Source: Pseudomonadota bacterium (GTDB taxonomy: Bacteria > Pseudomonadota > Gammaproteobacteria > Steroidobacterales > Steroidobacteraceae). From it: 64,000 nucleotides of DNA. The stretch covers positions 248,001-312,000 of the forward strand of contig JAFEDS010000005.1 in assembly GCA_018241505.1 (NCBI GenBank). Direction: 5' to 3'. The translations under genes and the position numbers were made by a program. This document shows, piece after piece, positions 26,882-35,359 of this stretch. Every line of letters starts with the position of its first letter. The stretch's first letter is position 1. The notes under the pieces are model-generated. The model saw only the letters and a list, made by a program, of their open reading frames with translations. It ran no database searches and was not told the DNA's origin.

Positions 26882-27280
26882 ATGCGGGTGCAAAACCCGA
26901 TCCATGGCCTGTCTCATATAGCCCTGAAAGTCGCTGACCTGGACCGCGCCGTTCGATTTTATGAAACGGTGTTCGGTGCCAGGCAGTACGTACGCGAACC
27001 GACAGCGGCTCAGGTGTTAGGACCGGGCGCCGCAGATGTGATCGCGTTTGAGTTGATGCCGGAAGGGGCGGCACAACCGGGAGGCATCCTCCATTTCGGG
27101 TTTCGACTGACCGGTCCGGATCGGCTGGATGAAATCCTCGACAAAGTCATCGGCGCCGGCGGCTCCATCGAGAGCCGCGGCGACTTCGGTAACAATCAAC
27201 CCTATGCGTTCATCCGCGACCCCGATGGGTATCAGATCGAGATCTGGCACGAGAACAGACCGCTACATTCCCGCCCGTGA
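26882..27280 (+). CDS. VOC-family (glyoxalase-like) protein
   Basis: A 132-aa protein with one glyoxalase/bleomycin-resistance/dioxygenase domain: GLSHIALKVADLDRAVRFYETVFG at the start and FIRDPDGYQIEIWHEN at the end, with likely metal ligands H13 and the late Glu. Reaction unknown. It is divergent from the DHA2 exporter. Confidence 0.88.
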   Translation: MRVQNPIHGLSHIALKVADLDRAVRFYETVFGARQYVREPTAAQVLGPGAADVIAFELMPEGAAQPGGILHFGFRLTGPDRLDEILDKVIGAGGSIESRGDFGNNQPYAFIRDPDGYQIEIWHENRPLHSRP

Positions 27281-27291
27281 TGGGGCGACGG

Positions 27292-28404
27292 CTATAGCTT
27301 GATGTAAATGCGCTTGCGGTCCAACGCATAGGCAACGAGCCAGCAACACAGCATATAGGCGACTGCATACAGCACAGAGCCGGGCTCGTCGCCCGCCCAC
27401 GGCGCGAAGCCGACCGCATGCAGCCACTCGAATACGCTTTGCCGGCCTATATAAAAGCTCTCGAGCAAGGTTTGTCCCGCCTCGGCGAGCAGGTAGATAA
27501 AGAGGGTGTTCCGGCCGAGCACTTCGAAGAAGTACGTCCAGCGACGCTCCCGCTCCTGGGGTACGACACGGATCAGGACGGCGAGAACGCCGAGGTCAAT
27601 TCCCACCGTGCACATCACGAACGAGCTGGTCCAGAGCTTCTTGTTGATGGGAAAAGCCAGATTCCACCACAAGGACAAGGCAACGCAGAGGGCCCCAAAC
27701 AACAGAAACCTGACGCTCGTAGAGCGGTCCGTACCGTGATCACGTATGTAGAGCGCGGTCAAATAGCCGGCAAGCACGTTCACGACGGCGGGCACCGTGC
27801 TCAATAGGCCTTCCGGATCGAAGGCGACACCCTCACCGTGATACATGTGTGCCTCGCCCAGCACCAGCTTGTCGAGCTTGATAGCCGCATTACCGGCGAA
27901 CGAGTAGTCACCGAAAACGTACATCAGCCACCAGTATCCGAGCAACGCGCTGACCGCATAGGCGATCGCCCCAGTGCGCCCTAAGTAGTAGACAATGAGA
28001 GCTGCGGCCCCATAGCCTATGGCGATGCGCTGGAGTACCCCCAGAATTCGGGTGTGCGACAGGGGCGCGAACATGAGCTGCCCATTCGTGTCCGTTGTAA
28101 AGAATGGAAACCAATAAAGGACGTATCCGCACAGGAAAATCAGGGCAGTGCGCGTTGCGATCTTGCGTATGACTACCGTGTTGTCGGCAGCCGCATATTT
28201 TTCGAGCGTGAGGCCGAGCGCCGCTCCAACCAGGAACATGAAAGTCGGGAACACGACGTCAGTCGGTGTCAGTCCGTTCCACGCCGAGTGCAGCAATGGC
28301 GTGTAGGATTTGCCGGGGCCGATCTGCATGTTCACTACGATCATCAGCGCGAGCGTGAGACCGCGCAGCACATCGATTGCCCGGAAACGTTGGCCTGTCC
28401 GCAC
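27292..28404 (-). CDS. NagX-like membrane acyltransferase (HGSNAT/DUF5009 family)
   Basis: A 370-aa polytopic protein of the heparan-alpha-glucosaminide N-acetyltransferase-like family (DUF1624/DUF5009): RFRAIDVLRGLTLALMIVVN, then a GLTPTDVVFPTFMFLVGAA segment. About ten TM helices. Some relatives transfer acetyl groups onto amino sugars across the membrane and are called NagX near GlcNAc genes. A GTG start at 28404 lies 9 nt after the permease stop, suggesting co-transcription. Confidence 0.85.
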   Translation of the reverse strand: MRTGQRFRAIDVLRGLTLALMIVVNMQIGPGKSYTPLLHSAWNGLTPTDVVFPTFMFLVGAALGLTLEKYAAADNTVVIRKIATRTALIFLCGYVLYWFPFFTTDTNGQLMFAPLSHTRILGVLQRIAIGYGAAALIVYYLGRTGAIAYAVSALLGYWWLMYVFGDYSFAGNAAIKLDKLVLGEAHMYHGEGVAFDPEGLLSTVPAVVNVLAGYLTALYIRDHGTDRSTSVRFLLFGALCVALSLWWNLAFPINKKLWTSSFVMCTVGIDLGVLAVLIRVVPQERERRWTYFFEVLGRNTLFIYLLAEAGQTLLESFYIGRQSVFEWLHAVGFAPWAGDEPGSVLYAVAYMLCCWLVAYALDRKRIYIKL

Positions 28405-28413
28405 GGTCGCCGG

Positions 28414-29739
28414 CTACTGCCTGACCAACCAACTGCGGGTCTGGACAAAGTACGCGAGCATGCTCACGGCCATGAGTGCCGCGAGACCCATGATCTCCTG
28501 GCGCGAGCCCATCACTATCAGCAGCACCATGCTGCCGATGCCAATGACCGTGGCAGTGCCAAGAAACCGGAAGTTGAGCGGTGGGCCTGACAGCGCGACG
28601 CCGCGTCGGGCGAGGACCCACGCCGCCGCGCACCCTCCGGCGTACACTGCGGCGAGTGCGAGGGCGGAGATCACCGCAAGCTCCGCGAACGTTCCGGTCA
28701 GCGCGAGGACCATGGCAAGTCCCGAGTAGCACAGAATCGCAACGTGCGGAGCATGAGTTCGGGGATGGACTCGCCCGAGCGCCCGTGGCAGTAGACCATC
28801 CCGTGCAAACGCAAACAATTGCCGCGGACTCCCCAAAATGTCACTTCCCAGCCAACCAAACATGGACACTGCGGCACCTACAATCATCAGAACACGCAGC
28901 GTCGGATGAATTTGTGCCATGGCGTCGGCAAGAGGGGCTTTGGACTCTGCCAGGGAGCTGCCGAGGATTCCCTGGGCAACCACCTGAACAGCTACGTACA
29001 CAAAGATGGTAGTCAACATTGCGATTGCGAGACTACGCGGAATCGTTCGGTTGGGCTCTCGCACCTCGCCGCTGGCGCACAGTGACGATTCCATGCCAAC
29101 GAAGGCAAACAACGCCAGAATCAACGCCCGGCCGAGTCCCTGGGTGTCGTACGGAATGGGCTGTGAAAAATTGGCCAAATGAACCGCGCCAGTCCCGGCA
29201 AGAATGAAAACCGCGAGCGGAACGAGTTTGAGGACGGTCGTTGCTCCTACTAATTGCGCGCCGCGCTGCACCCCGCCGATGTTGACCAGGGCAATCGAGC
29301 CGATGGTACTGACAATTGTGGTTGCGCGAGCGATTGCCGCGATTGAGGCTGGCAGAACGCTCGCAACGACATCAGCCAGCGCGGCGGTCACGCCGGCGCA
29401 AGCCAGGAGACAGCCAACCCAAATAAGCGTCCCAGTTACGTACCCAGCAAGGGGCCCAAAAGCTGCCTCGATCGACGCATACACTCCGCCGCTCGTGGGA
29501 ACACGGCTACCACCCTCGGCGAAGCAAACGGCTACGGCCCCAACGCCAAGGCCACAGGCAAGGAAAGCGAGCGGTGCGGCCGGTCCGACACTGGCGGCGA
29601 GGGCGGCAGGTACGGCGAATATTCCCGCACCAATGACCATGCTGACGATGTTGGCGGCCAGTGCCCACGTTCCAACGACCCGTACCAACCCGACATCGCG
29701 GTTCGTTTGATTGGTCAGGCGGGGAGTGTCTTTTTGCAA
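28414..29739 (-). CDS. APC-family amino acid permease
   Basis: A 441-aa transporter with about 12 TM helices. The unwound TM1 motif reads MVIGAGIFAVPAALA, and FVGMESSLCASGEVREPNRTIPRS is the typical APC TM6-loop segment. Substrate unknown. The start is assigned to TTG 29739 (LQKDTPRL); no Shine-Dalgarno is visible and a later start is possible. Leads into the NagX-like gene. Confidence 0.88.
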   Translation of the reverse strand: MQKDTPRLTNQTNRDVGLVRVVGTWALAANIVSMVIGAGIFAVPAALAASVGPAAPLAFLACGLGVGAVAVCFAEGGSRVPTSGGVYASIEAAFGPLAGYVTGTLIWVGCLLACAGVTAALADVVASVLPASIAAIARATTIVSTIGSIALVNIGGVQRGAQLVGATTVLKLVPLAVFILAGTGAVHLANFSQPIPYDTQGLGRALILALFAFVGMESSLCASGEVREPNRTIPRSLAIAMLTTIFVYVAVQVVAQGILGSSLAESKAPLADAMAQIHPTLRVLMIVGAAVSMFGWLGSDILGSPRQLFAFARDGLLPRALGRVHPRTHAPHVAILCYSGLAMVLALTGTFAELAVISALALAAVYAGGCAAAWVLARRGVALSGPPLNFRFLGTATVIGIGSMVLLIVMGSRQEIMGLAALMAVSMLAYFVQTRSWLVRQ

Positions 29740-29856
29740 GGCTTTTTCTCTGCGCGGTTACGTTAAATAGTGCGGCTATCGCTTGCGCGACGCAAGCCGG
29801 GTATACTCGGCCCCGCGAGTCCCAATTACCAACGATAATAATTCGGGGATCTTGCC

Positions 29857-30825
29857 GTGGCGGCCACTTCGCGGGGTGTGGCGAGTATCCATTCGGCGCT
29901 GTCGATCGGACGTGGCTTCGAGCTGCAAGCGCTGCGATGCTGGATGTGGTTGCGGTCCTTTGGTCGCCGTGACGCGGTGGCCGCACTGCCATACGACAAC
30001 ACATCACTGATCCGACTGTTGGCGGTGGGCCGGCAGGGGTATGGGAATCTGAGAACATTGCAGATCGCCACTGCCATGGAGCACGCGGCTGAGCAGCGTG
30101 CCACGCATGGCGTGCTTTACCTGGGCGACAATTTCCATCCCAAAGGAGTGTGTTCAACGACGGACCCCCAGTGGCAGCACAAATTCGAACGCCTGTATTC
30201 GGGCCCCCATCTTCGGGGCATGCCGTTCTTCGCGGTGGCCGGCAACCACGACGCCGAAGGGTCCATTGAGGCGGAGTTGGAGTATGCCCGTCAGCGCTTG
30301 GGGTCGGGCCGTTGGCAAATGGACGGCCCCGCCTACGTACGCGACTTTGGCCGCGTACAGGACAAGATCCTGGCTCGCGTAGTGTTTCTCGACACCGTTG
30401 CCTTGTATCGCGACCCCACCGCACAGCTTCAATATCTGTCACAAATGTTTGTCGCGGATGCGGCCGTCGTGTGGCGAATCGTCGTCGGCCACTTCGGCTT
30501 CCGCAGTCTCACCAATGAGCCGTTCACGCGTCAATTGACACTGACTCATCTACTGCCCGAATTGCAGGCGCTCGGAGTGGACGCCTGTATCACCGCCAAC
30601 GACCGGTTCCAACAGGTGATTGACCGCCCCGGCGAGCCGTTGCATTTGAGCGCCAACGGCGGTGGCGACGCGGCGGAGTTGGGCTTGCACCCTGAAAACC
30701 CGGAGACCGACTTTGTCACCTCACAGGGTGGCTTTGCCGTCGTGACCATCGACGCGAGCGCCCTGCGTGTCGAGTTGCGCGATGCCAGAGGGGCTGTCAC
30801 ATTCCAGCGGTATCGCGAGAAATAG
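29857..30825 (+). CDS. Purple-acid-phosphatase-like protein lacking several metal ligands
   Basis: A 322-aa calcineurin-like metallophosphoesterase related to tartrate-resistant acid phosphatase. The block order matches the family, but key residues differ: GDxG has become GRQG (R59), the GDNxY block is GDNFH (D91 kept, Tyr now H94), GNHD is intact (130-132), the GH block is kept (H212), and the terminal GHxH is ANDR (N248, R250). So four of seven dinuclear-metal ligands are changed. Probably a non-catalytic or altered enzyme. The GTG start lacks a clear ribosome binding site, and no signal peptide is seen although relatives are usually exported. Confidence 0.82.
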   Translation: MAATSRGVASIHSALSIGRGFELQALRCWMWLRSFGRRDAVAALPYDNTSLIRLLAVGRQGYGNLRTLQIATAMEHAAEQRATHGVLYLGDNFHPKGVCSTTDPQWQHKFERLYSGPHLRGMPFFAVAGNHDAEGSIEAELEYARQRLGSGRWQMDGPAYVRDFGRVQDKILARVVFLDTVALYRDPTAQLQYLSQMFVADAAVVWRIVVGHFGFRSLTNEPFTRQLTLTHLLPELQALGVDACITANDRFQQVIDRPGEPLHLSANGGGDAAELGLHPENPETDFVTSQGGFAVVTIDASALRVELRDARGAVTFQRYREK

Positions 30826-30954
30826 ACCCGCCAATGCTCCTGTACAGTATCGATGTCTTCCTGCCACTGCATGGACATGGAGAAAGTCCGGTGGCAGATT
30901 ACCTCCGACGCTGCCATTGATTGGCCCGCACAGCAAACGTATTGGAGATAATGC

Positions 30955-31563
30955 GTGATCACTCTCGTACATGCTCCCCGCTCGCGCTCATCCGGCTTTG
31001 TGTGGCTGCTCGAGGAAATCGGCGAGCCTTATCAGCTCCAATACGTTTCCATTCGCCGCGGCGACGGTTCCGGTAGCCTCGATGGTGGAAATCCGCACCC
31101 GCATGGGAAGGTGCCCGTGCTGAAGGATGGCTCGGATATCATCTTCGAGCAGTCAGCCATCGCCTTGTATCTGGCGGACAAATTTCCTCGCGCGGGGCTC
31201 GGCCCGCGGATCGATGATCCCCTGCGCGGTAGCTTCCTGTCGATCCTGGCTTACTATGCCGGTGTCATCGAACCGGCTTTTACCTCGAAGTTTTTGCGCG
31301 TGCCGGTGCCGCGCGGCACCGCCGGCTGGGTGGACTCTGATGAAGTCATGGACTTCATCAACGCGCGGCTCAGCAAGCAATCGTATATTGCCGGTGACAA
31401 ATTCACGGCCGCGGATGTGTTGTATGCCGGCGCCTTTGCGCTTTTCATGGGCTCGCCGTTGCTGGAGGGGAAGAAGACACAGCAACTCCAGGACTATGTT
31501 GCGCGGTGTGTGTCCCGGCCTGCCCGGGCGAGGGCGGGGGAGAAGGATCAACCGCCGGGGTGA
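30955..31563 (+). CDS. Glutathione S-transferase family protein
   Basis: A 202-aa GST. N-terminal thioredoxin-like domain: HAPRSRSSGFVWLLEEIGEPYQL with likely catalytic Ser residues 9-13, cis-Pro in GKVPVLKDG and the Glu-Ser-Ala glutathione-binding segment (EQSAIALYLAD). The C-terminal helical domain includes FTAADVLYAGAFAL. GTG start with GGAGA 6 nt upstream. The last 15 residues are Arg/Gly/Pro-rich, consistent with a slightly altered 3' end. Confidence 0.9.
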   Translation: MITLVHAPRSRSSGFVWLLEEIGEPYQLQYVSIRRGDGSGSLDGGNPHPHGKVPVLKDGSDIIFEQSAIALYLADKFPRAGLGPRIDDPLRGSFLSILAYYAGVIEPAFTSKFLRVPVPRGTAGWVDSDEVMDFINARLSKQSYIAGDKFTAADVLYAGAFALFMGSPLLEGKKTQQLQDYVARCVSRPARARAGEKDQPPG

Positions 31564-31971
31564 CGGTTATTGCGATCACTGTGAACGCTCCATAGATCAA
31601 ACCGACGGATAACAACGCGCCCAACACGGGCTCGAATGAGAACGCGAACACGCCAAGTGTCACCTTCACTGGTTGAGCATGTCTTGCATCGCCATGAGAC
31701 CCTATGTAGACTTACAACAAAGGGTAGGCCGAAGCCACAGGCTTTCAAGACCTTTCGCACAGAAGAGGGAGCCCAGCCATGACCGCCCCTGTGTTCGGAT
31801 TTCCCGCTAGTGCTCGTACTGCCGCAGCCGGAACTGCACTTGCTGCCCAACCGACACGTGAAGTACAACGTGGTTGCGCAGGTAACGGCTGCCGCCCAGC
31901 GTCATCACCTGCGGAAGATGGGCTTTGTGAATACCGGGGAGTTTGGGAACTGACGCCATGAACACCGTACC
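31564..31971. other. Stretch without a confident gene
   Basis: About 400 nt between GST and the DUF2306 gene. A short minus-strand frame (31807-31959, beginning MASVPKLPGIHKAHLP, about 50 aa) has a coding-like composition, but it is short, has no visible ribosome binding site and no recognised family. Nothing else stands out. Confidence 0.3.
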
Positions 31972-32634
31972 ATGAGTGCCATAGCACCATCCCGCTCGCC
32001 GGCGAGCGACGATTCGCATCGGGGGCTGTTTGTAGGGGTGCTCATCATGGCGGCCGCCAGCGTCTGGTTCGTCGGCTACCGGCTGCACTACCTGACCGAC
32101 TACTCGCTGGATTCTTACGGCAGCTATTTCTGGCCGCGCCGCTTCGGACTGTTGGCGCATGTCAGCGGCGGGATAGTGGCTGTTTCGGCCGGCCTGGTGC
32201 AGATCTGGCTCGGCTTGAGCGACCGGGTCGGCCCGTTGCACCGGCGGCTGGGCAAGGTGTATGTAACCGGGGTCCTGATCGGAGTGGTCGCCGGCTTCTA
32301 CCTCGCGGTGACCATCCCGGGTCATCTGCCCTACAAGATCGGCCTGTTCATGTTGTGTGTGGCATGGCTGATTACAACCGCCATGGCCTGGTACAGCATC
32401 CGGCGGCGCCTGTACGAGCAACATCGTGAATGGATGCTGCGCAGTTTTATTGTCACATTCGCCTTTGTGACTTTCCGCCTGGCGAGCTCTTGGCTGAGGA
32501 GTCTCATAGCCGTGCCCGCCGACCCGATTGCCGACGAAATCGACACCCTGATGGCGTGGGCATGTTGGGCAATCCCGCTGCTCGTGGCTGAACCCCTGAT
32601 CCAGCTTCGAGCCATCCGCCGCGCCGCCGCCTGA
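31972..32634 (+). CDS. DUF2306-family membrane protein
   Basis: A 220-aa predicted inner-membrane protein with about five TM helices. The DUF2306 signatures are visible: HVSGGIVAVSAGLVQIWLGL, GPLHRRLGKVYV and EHREWMLRSFIVTFAFVTFR with conserved His residues in helices, which could bind haem or metal. Function unknown. It ends 71 nt before the GbsR/MarR-type regulator. Confidence 0.85.
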   Translation: MSAIAPSRSPASDDSHRGLFVGVLIMAAASVWFVGYRLHYLTDYSLDSYGSYFWPRRFGLLAHVSGGIVAVSAGLVQIWLGLSDRVGPLHRRLGKVYVTGVLIGVVAGFYLAVTIPGHLPYKIGLFMLCVAWLITTAMAWYSIRRRLYEQHREWMLRSFIVTFAFVTFRLASSWLRSLIAVPADPIADEIDTLMAWACWAIPLLVAEPLIQLRAIRRAAA

Positions 32635-32647
32635 CGTACCCGCGACC

Positions 32648-32695
32648 TTGCTTTCCCATCACCATGGACTATAATTTCAGTAATTACTGAAATTA
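32648..32695 (+). promoter_or_regulatory. Promoter with overlapping 24-bp operator palindrome
   Basis: A near-consensus sigma-70 promoter: TTGCTT (32648-32653), 16-nt spacer, TATAAT (32670-32675). A perfect 24-bp palindrome (half-site TAATTTCAGTAA followed by its reverse complement) covers 32672-32695, spanning the -10 box and expected transcription start. The regulator ATG is 11 nt further on. Strong support for repression by the encoded GbsR/MarR protein. Confidence 0.8.
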
Positions 32696-32705
32696 CAGAC
32701 GTGCC

Positions 32706-33230
32706 ATGAAGCTCACTCCGGTCATGCAGCGATATATTGTTCATTGGGGCGAGATGGGGAGTCGCTGGGGGCTCAACCGCTCGGTCGCGCAGATCCATGC
32801 ACTGCTGTTTCTGTCACCCAAGCCAATGCACGCCGATGAAATTGCGGACACGCTGGCCATTGCCCGATCCAATGTGAGCGTGGGGCTCAAGGAACTGCTT
32901 GCGTGGAAGCTCGTGCACGTCACCCATACGCTGGGTGACCGCCGGGACTTCTTCGAAGCCCAACACGATACCTGGGAAGTCATCCGCGAAATCATCGAAG
33001 GCCGCAAGCGTCGCGAGCTGGACCCCACGCTGGAGTTTCTGCGCGGCTGCGTGAGCGACCTCGAGAACGACAGCGAAACGCCGCCAGAAGTCCAGGAGCG
33101 GATCACCGGCCAGTTGGAATTCATGCAGACACTGACCACCTGGTACGAGTCGATCAACAGCCTGCCGCGCAAGACGCTTCTGAAAATGATGCGTCTCGGG
33201 CAGCGTATTGCCAAGGTCATCGGCGACTGA
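32706..33230 (+). CDS. GbsR/MarR-family transcriptional regulator
   Basis: A 174-aa winged-helix regulator. The HTH region is LSPKPMHADEIADTLAIARSNVSVGLKEL followed by the wing GDRRDFFEA, then a long C-terminal helical part. It should bind the 24-bp palindrome immediately upstream and repress its own operon. Downstream are DUF4166, a TIGR01777-type epimerase and a hydantoinase A-like gene, with gaps of 21 nt or overlaps, so all may be under its control. Confidence 0.88.
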   Translation: MKLTPVMQRYIVHWGEMGSRWGLNRSVAQIHALLFLSPKPMHADEIADTLAIARSNVSVGLKELLAWKLVHVTHTLGDRRDFFEAQHDTWEVIREIIEGRKRRELDPTLEFLRGCVSDLENDSETPPEVQERITGQLEFMQTLTTWYESINSLPRKTLLKMMRLGQRIAKVIGD

Positions 33231-33251
33231 CCGGAAGGAGCGGATGCCACC

Positions 33252-33872
33252 ATGTCGCACGCCGCATCAATCGAAGGTTTACTGGGAGCGGCCGCATGGC
33301 AACGTCTGCCGGCGGCAGTACGAGCACGGTTTCCCGACCCCGCCGTGGCCGTCGACTATGTAGGTGAATTCGAAGTTGTGCGGGCCAGCCCCCTGGGTCG
33401 TCTCATTGCAGGGTTCTGCTTGCTGTTGGGGACGCCGGTAGTACCCCGAACGGGCGAGCATGTTCCGGCGGTTGTTCGAGTGGGGCCAACGGAGCGCGGT
33501 GTTGCCTGGAACCGGGAATACCGTTGGCCGGGAAGTTCCGCCTGCCTCGTACGCTCGACCAAAGTCATTGGGCCAGATGGCGGCCTCGTCGAGGAACTTC
33601 CGGCCCGTCTATGCATGCCCCTTGACGTGTTTGAACGCTGTGGCGTGCTGCACTTTGTGAGTCGCGGTTACTACTTTCGCCTGGGATCTTTCCACCTGTG
33701 GCTACCGCACTGGTTGTCACCGGGAACGACCCACGTCGAGCACGAGGACGAAGGGGCCGGATGGTTTCGTTTCACCATGACCGTGCGTCATGCGTTATTC
33801 GGAGAGCTGTTCTATCAAACCGGCCGGTTTAGTGCGGCCGAGGCGGTTCCATGTTCGCAGTCTTCGCGTTGA
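33252..33872 (+). CDS. DUF4166-family protein
   Basis: A 206-aa protein matching the DUF4166 style: ARFPDPAVAVDYVGEFEVVRA, RTGEHVPAVVRVG, and VEHEDEGAGWFRFTMTVRHALFGELFYQTGRF at the end. Function unknown. DUF4166 is often next to or fused with the epimerase family found directly downstream, whose start overlaps it by 22 nt. Confidence 0.85.
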   Translation: MSHAASIEGLLGAAAWQRLPAAVRARFPDPAVAVDYVGEFEVVRASPLGRLIAGFCLLLGTPVVPRTGEHVPAVVRVGPTERGVAWNREYRWPGSSACLVRSTKVIGPDGGLVEELPARLCMPLDVFERCGVLHFVSRGYYFRLGSFHLWLPHWLSPGTTHVEHEDEGAGWFRFTMTVRHALFGELFYQTGRFSAAEAVPCSQSSR

Positions 33873-35359
33873 TAACCACACAGGCGCTGCTCGGCGCCGT
33901 CGACAATCTCTGGCACCACGAAATCACCGAACGGCTGCCCGCTCGGCGCGCCGCCGCGAATGAGCTCGCCTTGCACGGCGTGCGCGAGCTGATCTACGCG
34001 TTTGTATTCTTCGGCCTGGCCTGGTTTCGCTGGCAGGGAGCGTGGGTCGTTCTGATTGGGGTCGTCATGTTGGCGGAAGTCATCATCACGCTCCTGGATT
34101 TCATTGTCGAGGACAGGACACGGCGCCTGCCGGCGTTCGAACGGGTGTTGCACACGACCCTGGCACTGAATTTCGGCGCTGTGTTGGCAATGCTGGGTCC
34201 GGTGCTCATCAGGTGGTGGGCAATGCCGTCGCGGGTCATCCCTGTCGACTACGGGCCGATCTCGTGGCTGTTCAGTGTGTTCGGTGTCGGCGTGTTCGCC
34301 TGGTCGCTGCGCAATGGACTTGCGGTCCGCAAACTTCGCCGGCCGCCGGAGTGGTCGCGCAACTCGATCCTGGTGGGCATGAAACCGGCGCCCCGCACCG
34401 TGTTAATCAGCGGGGCAACCGGGTTCATTGGCGGCCACCTGGTACGGCGGCTCCTGATGCGCGGCGATCGTGTCATTGTGCTGACAAGAGATGCTGACAA
34501 TGCCTTGGACCGCTTCGGCCCGCACGTGCATATTGTCACCAACCTCAACGATCTGGACAGCGATACGGACATCGACGCGATTGCGAATCTCGCGGGTGCG
34601 CCGATACTGGGCGTCCCGTGGACACGGGCGCGTCGCGCCAAATTAATGGGAAGCCGCGTGAATACGACTCGTGCCCTGGTTAGATTGATGGGGCGGTTGG
34701 CGCGGCAGCCGCGCGTCTTCATCAGCTCGAGTGCAATCGGCTACTACGGTGTCCGCGGGAATGAATGGCTGGATGAGAATAGTGCGCCGGGTGCCGGTTT
34801 TCAGTCAGTGTTGTGCCGGGAGTGGGAGTCGGCGGCTGTTGCCGCGGAAGGGTTGGGTGTCAGGGTGGTCAGGTTGCGCACCGGGTTGGTACTCGGTCGG
34901 GACGGGGGTGCGCTCCCGCAACTGCTGATGCCGGTCCGGCTGTTCGCCGGTGCGGTGTCAGGCAGCGGAAACCAATGGGTGTCGTGGATTCACATTGAGG
35001 ACTTGGTCCGCCTGTTCGAGCTCGCGCTGGACACTCCAACGCTTCGGGGACCGATCAATGCGGTAGCCCCGGTTGCAGTGACTCATCGACAGTTTCAGCG
35101 GGCACTTGCGCGTGTGCTGCGTCGTCCTCTTTGCTTGCGTGTGCCGGCATTCATCCTGCGCACCTTGTTGGGTGAAATGGCGGAGCTGCTCGTGGACGGT
35201 CAACACGTCGTCCCGCGTCGCGCCAATGAGGCGGGGTTCCAATTCCGATTTCGGCAATTGAACGTCGCTCTGGTACAACTTCTCGGCAGACACCCGGGCG
35301 GCATCAGTGGCATCCATCAGCGCGGTACACTAAAGTTGCACCCGCGATGCGACAATTGA
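33851..35359 (+). CDS. TIGR01777 (YfcH-like) epimerase with an N-terminal membrane domain
   Basis: A 502-aa two-part protein. Residues 1-150 form four or five TM helices. From residue 182 an NAD(P)-binding SDR domain begins (VLISGATGFIGGHLVRRLL), with the family SSAIGYYGV and the WVSWIHIEDLVRLFE segment, and a C-terminal DUF1731-like part. Substrate unknown. The stop overlaps the next ATG (TGATG), so the hydantoinase-like gene is coupled. Confidence 0.88.
   Translation: MFAVFALITTQALLGAVDNLWHHEITERLPARRAAANELALHGVRELIYAFVFFGLAWFRWQGAWVVLIGVVMLAEVIITLLDFIVEDRTRRLPAFERVLHTTLALNFGAVLAMLGPVLIRWWAMPSRVIPVDYGPISWLFSVFGVGVFAWSLRNGLAVRKLRRPPEWSRNSILVGMKPAPRTVLISGATGFIGGHLVRRLLMRGDRVIVLTRDADNALDRFGPHVHIVTNLNDLDSDTDIDAIANLAGAPILGVPWTRARRAKLMGSRVNTTRALVRLMGRLARQPRVFISSSAIGYYGVRGNEWLDENSAPGAGFQSVLCREWESAAVAAEGLGVRVVRLRTGLVLGRDGGALPQLLMPVRLFAGAVSGSGNQWVSWIHIEDLVRLFELALDTPTLRGPINAVAPVAVTHRQFQRALARVLRRPLCLRVPAFILRTLLGEMAELLVDGQHVVPRRANEAGFQFRFRQLNVALVQLLGRHPGGISGIHQRGTLKLHPRCDN

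Noticed and set aside
31445-31669. Minus-strand frame with a hydrophobic N-terminus next to GST
   Set aside because: Second half is Pro/Ser-rich low complexity overlapping GST; no ribosome binding site or family.
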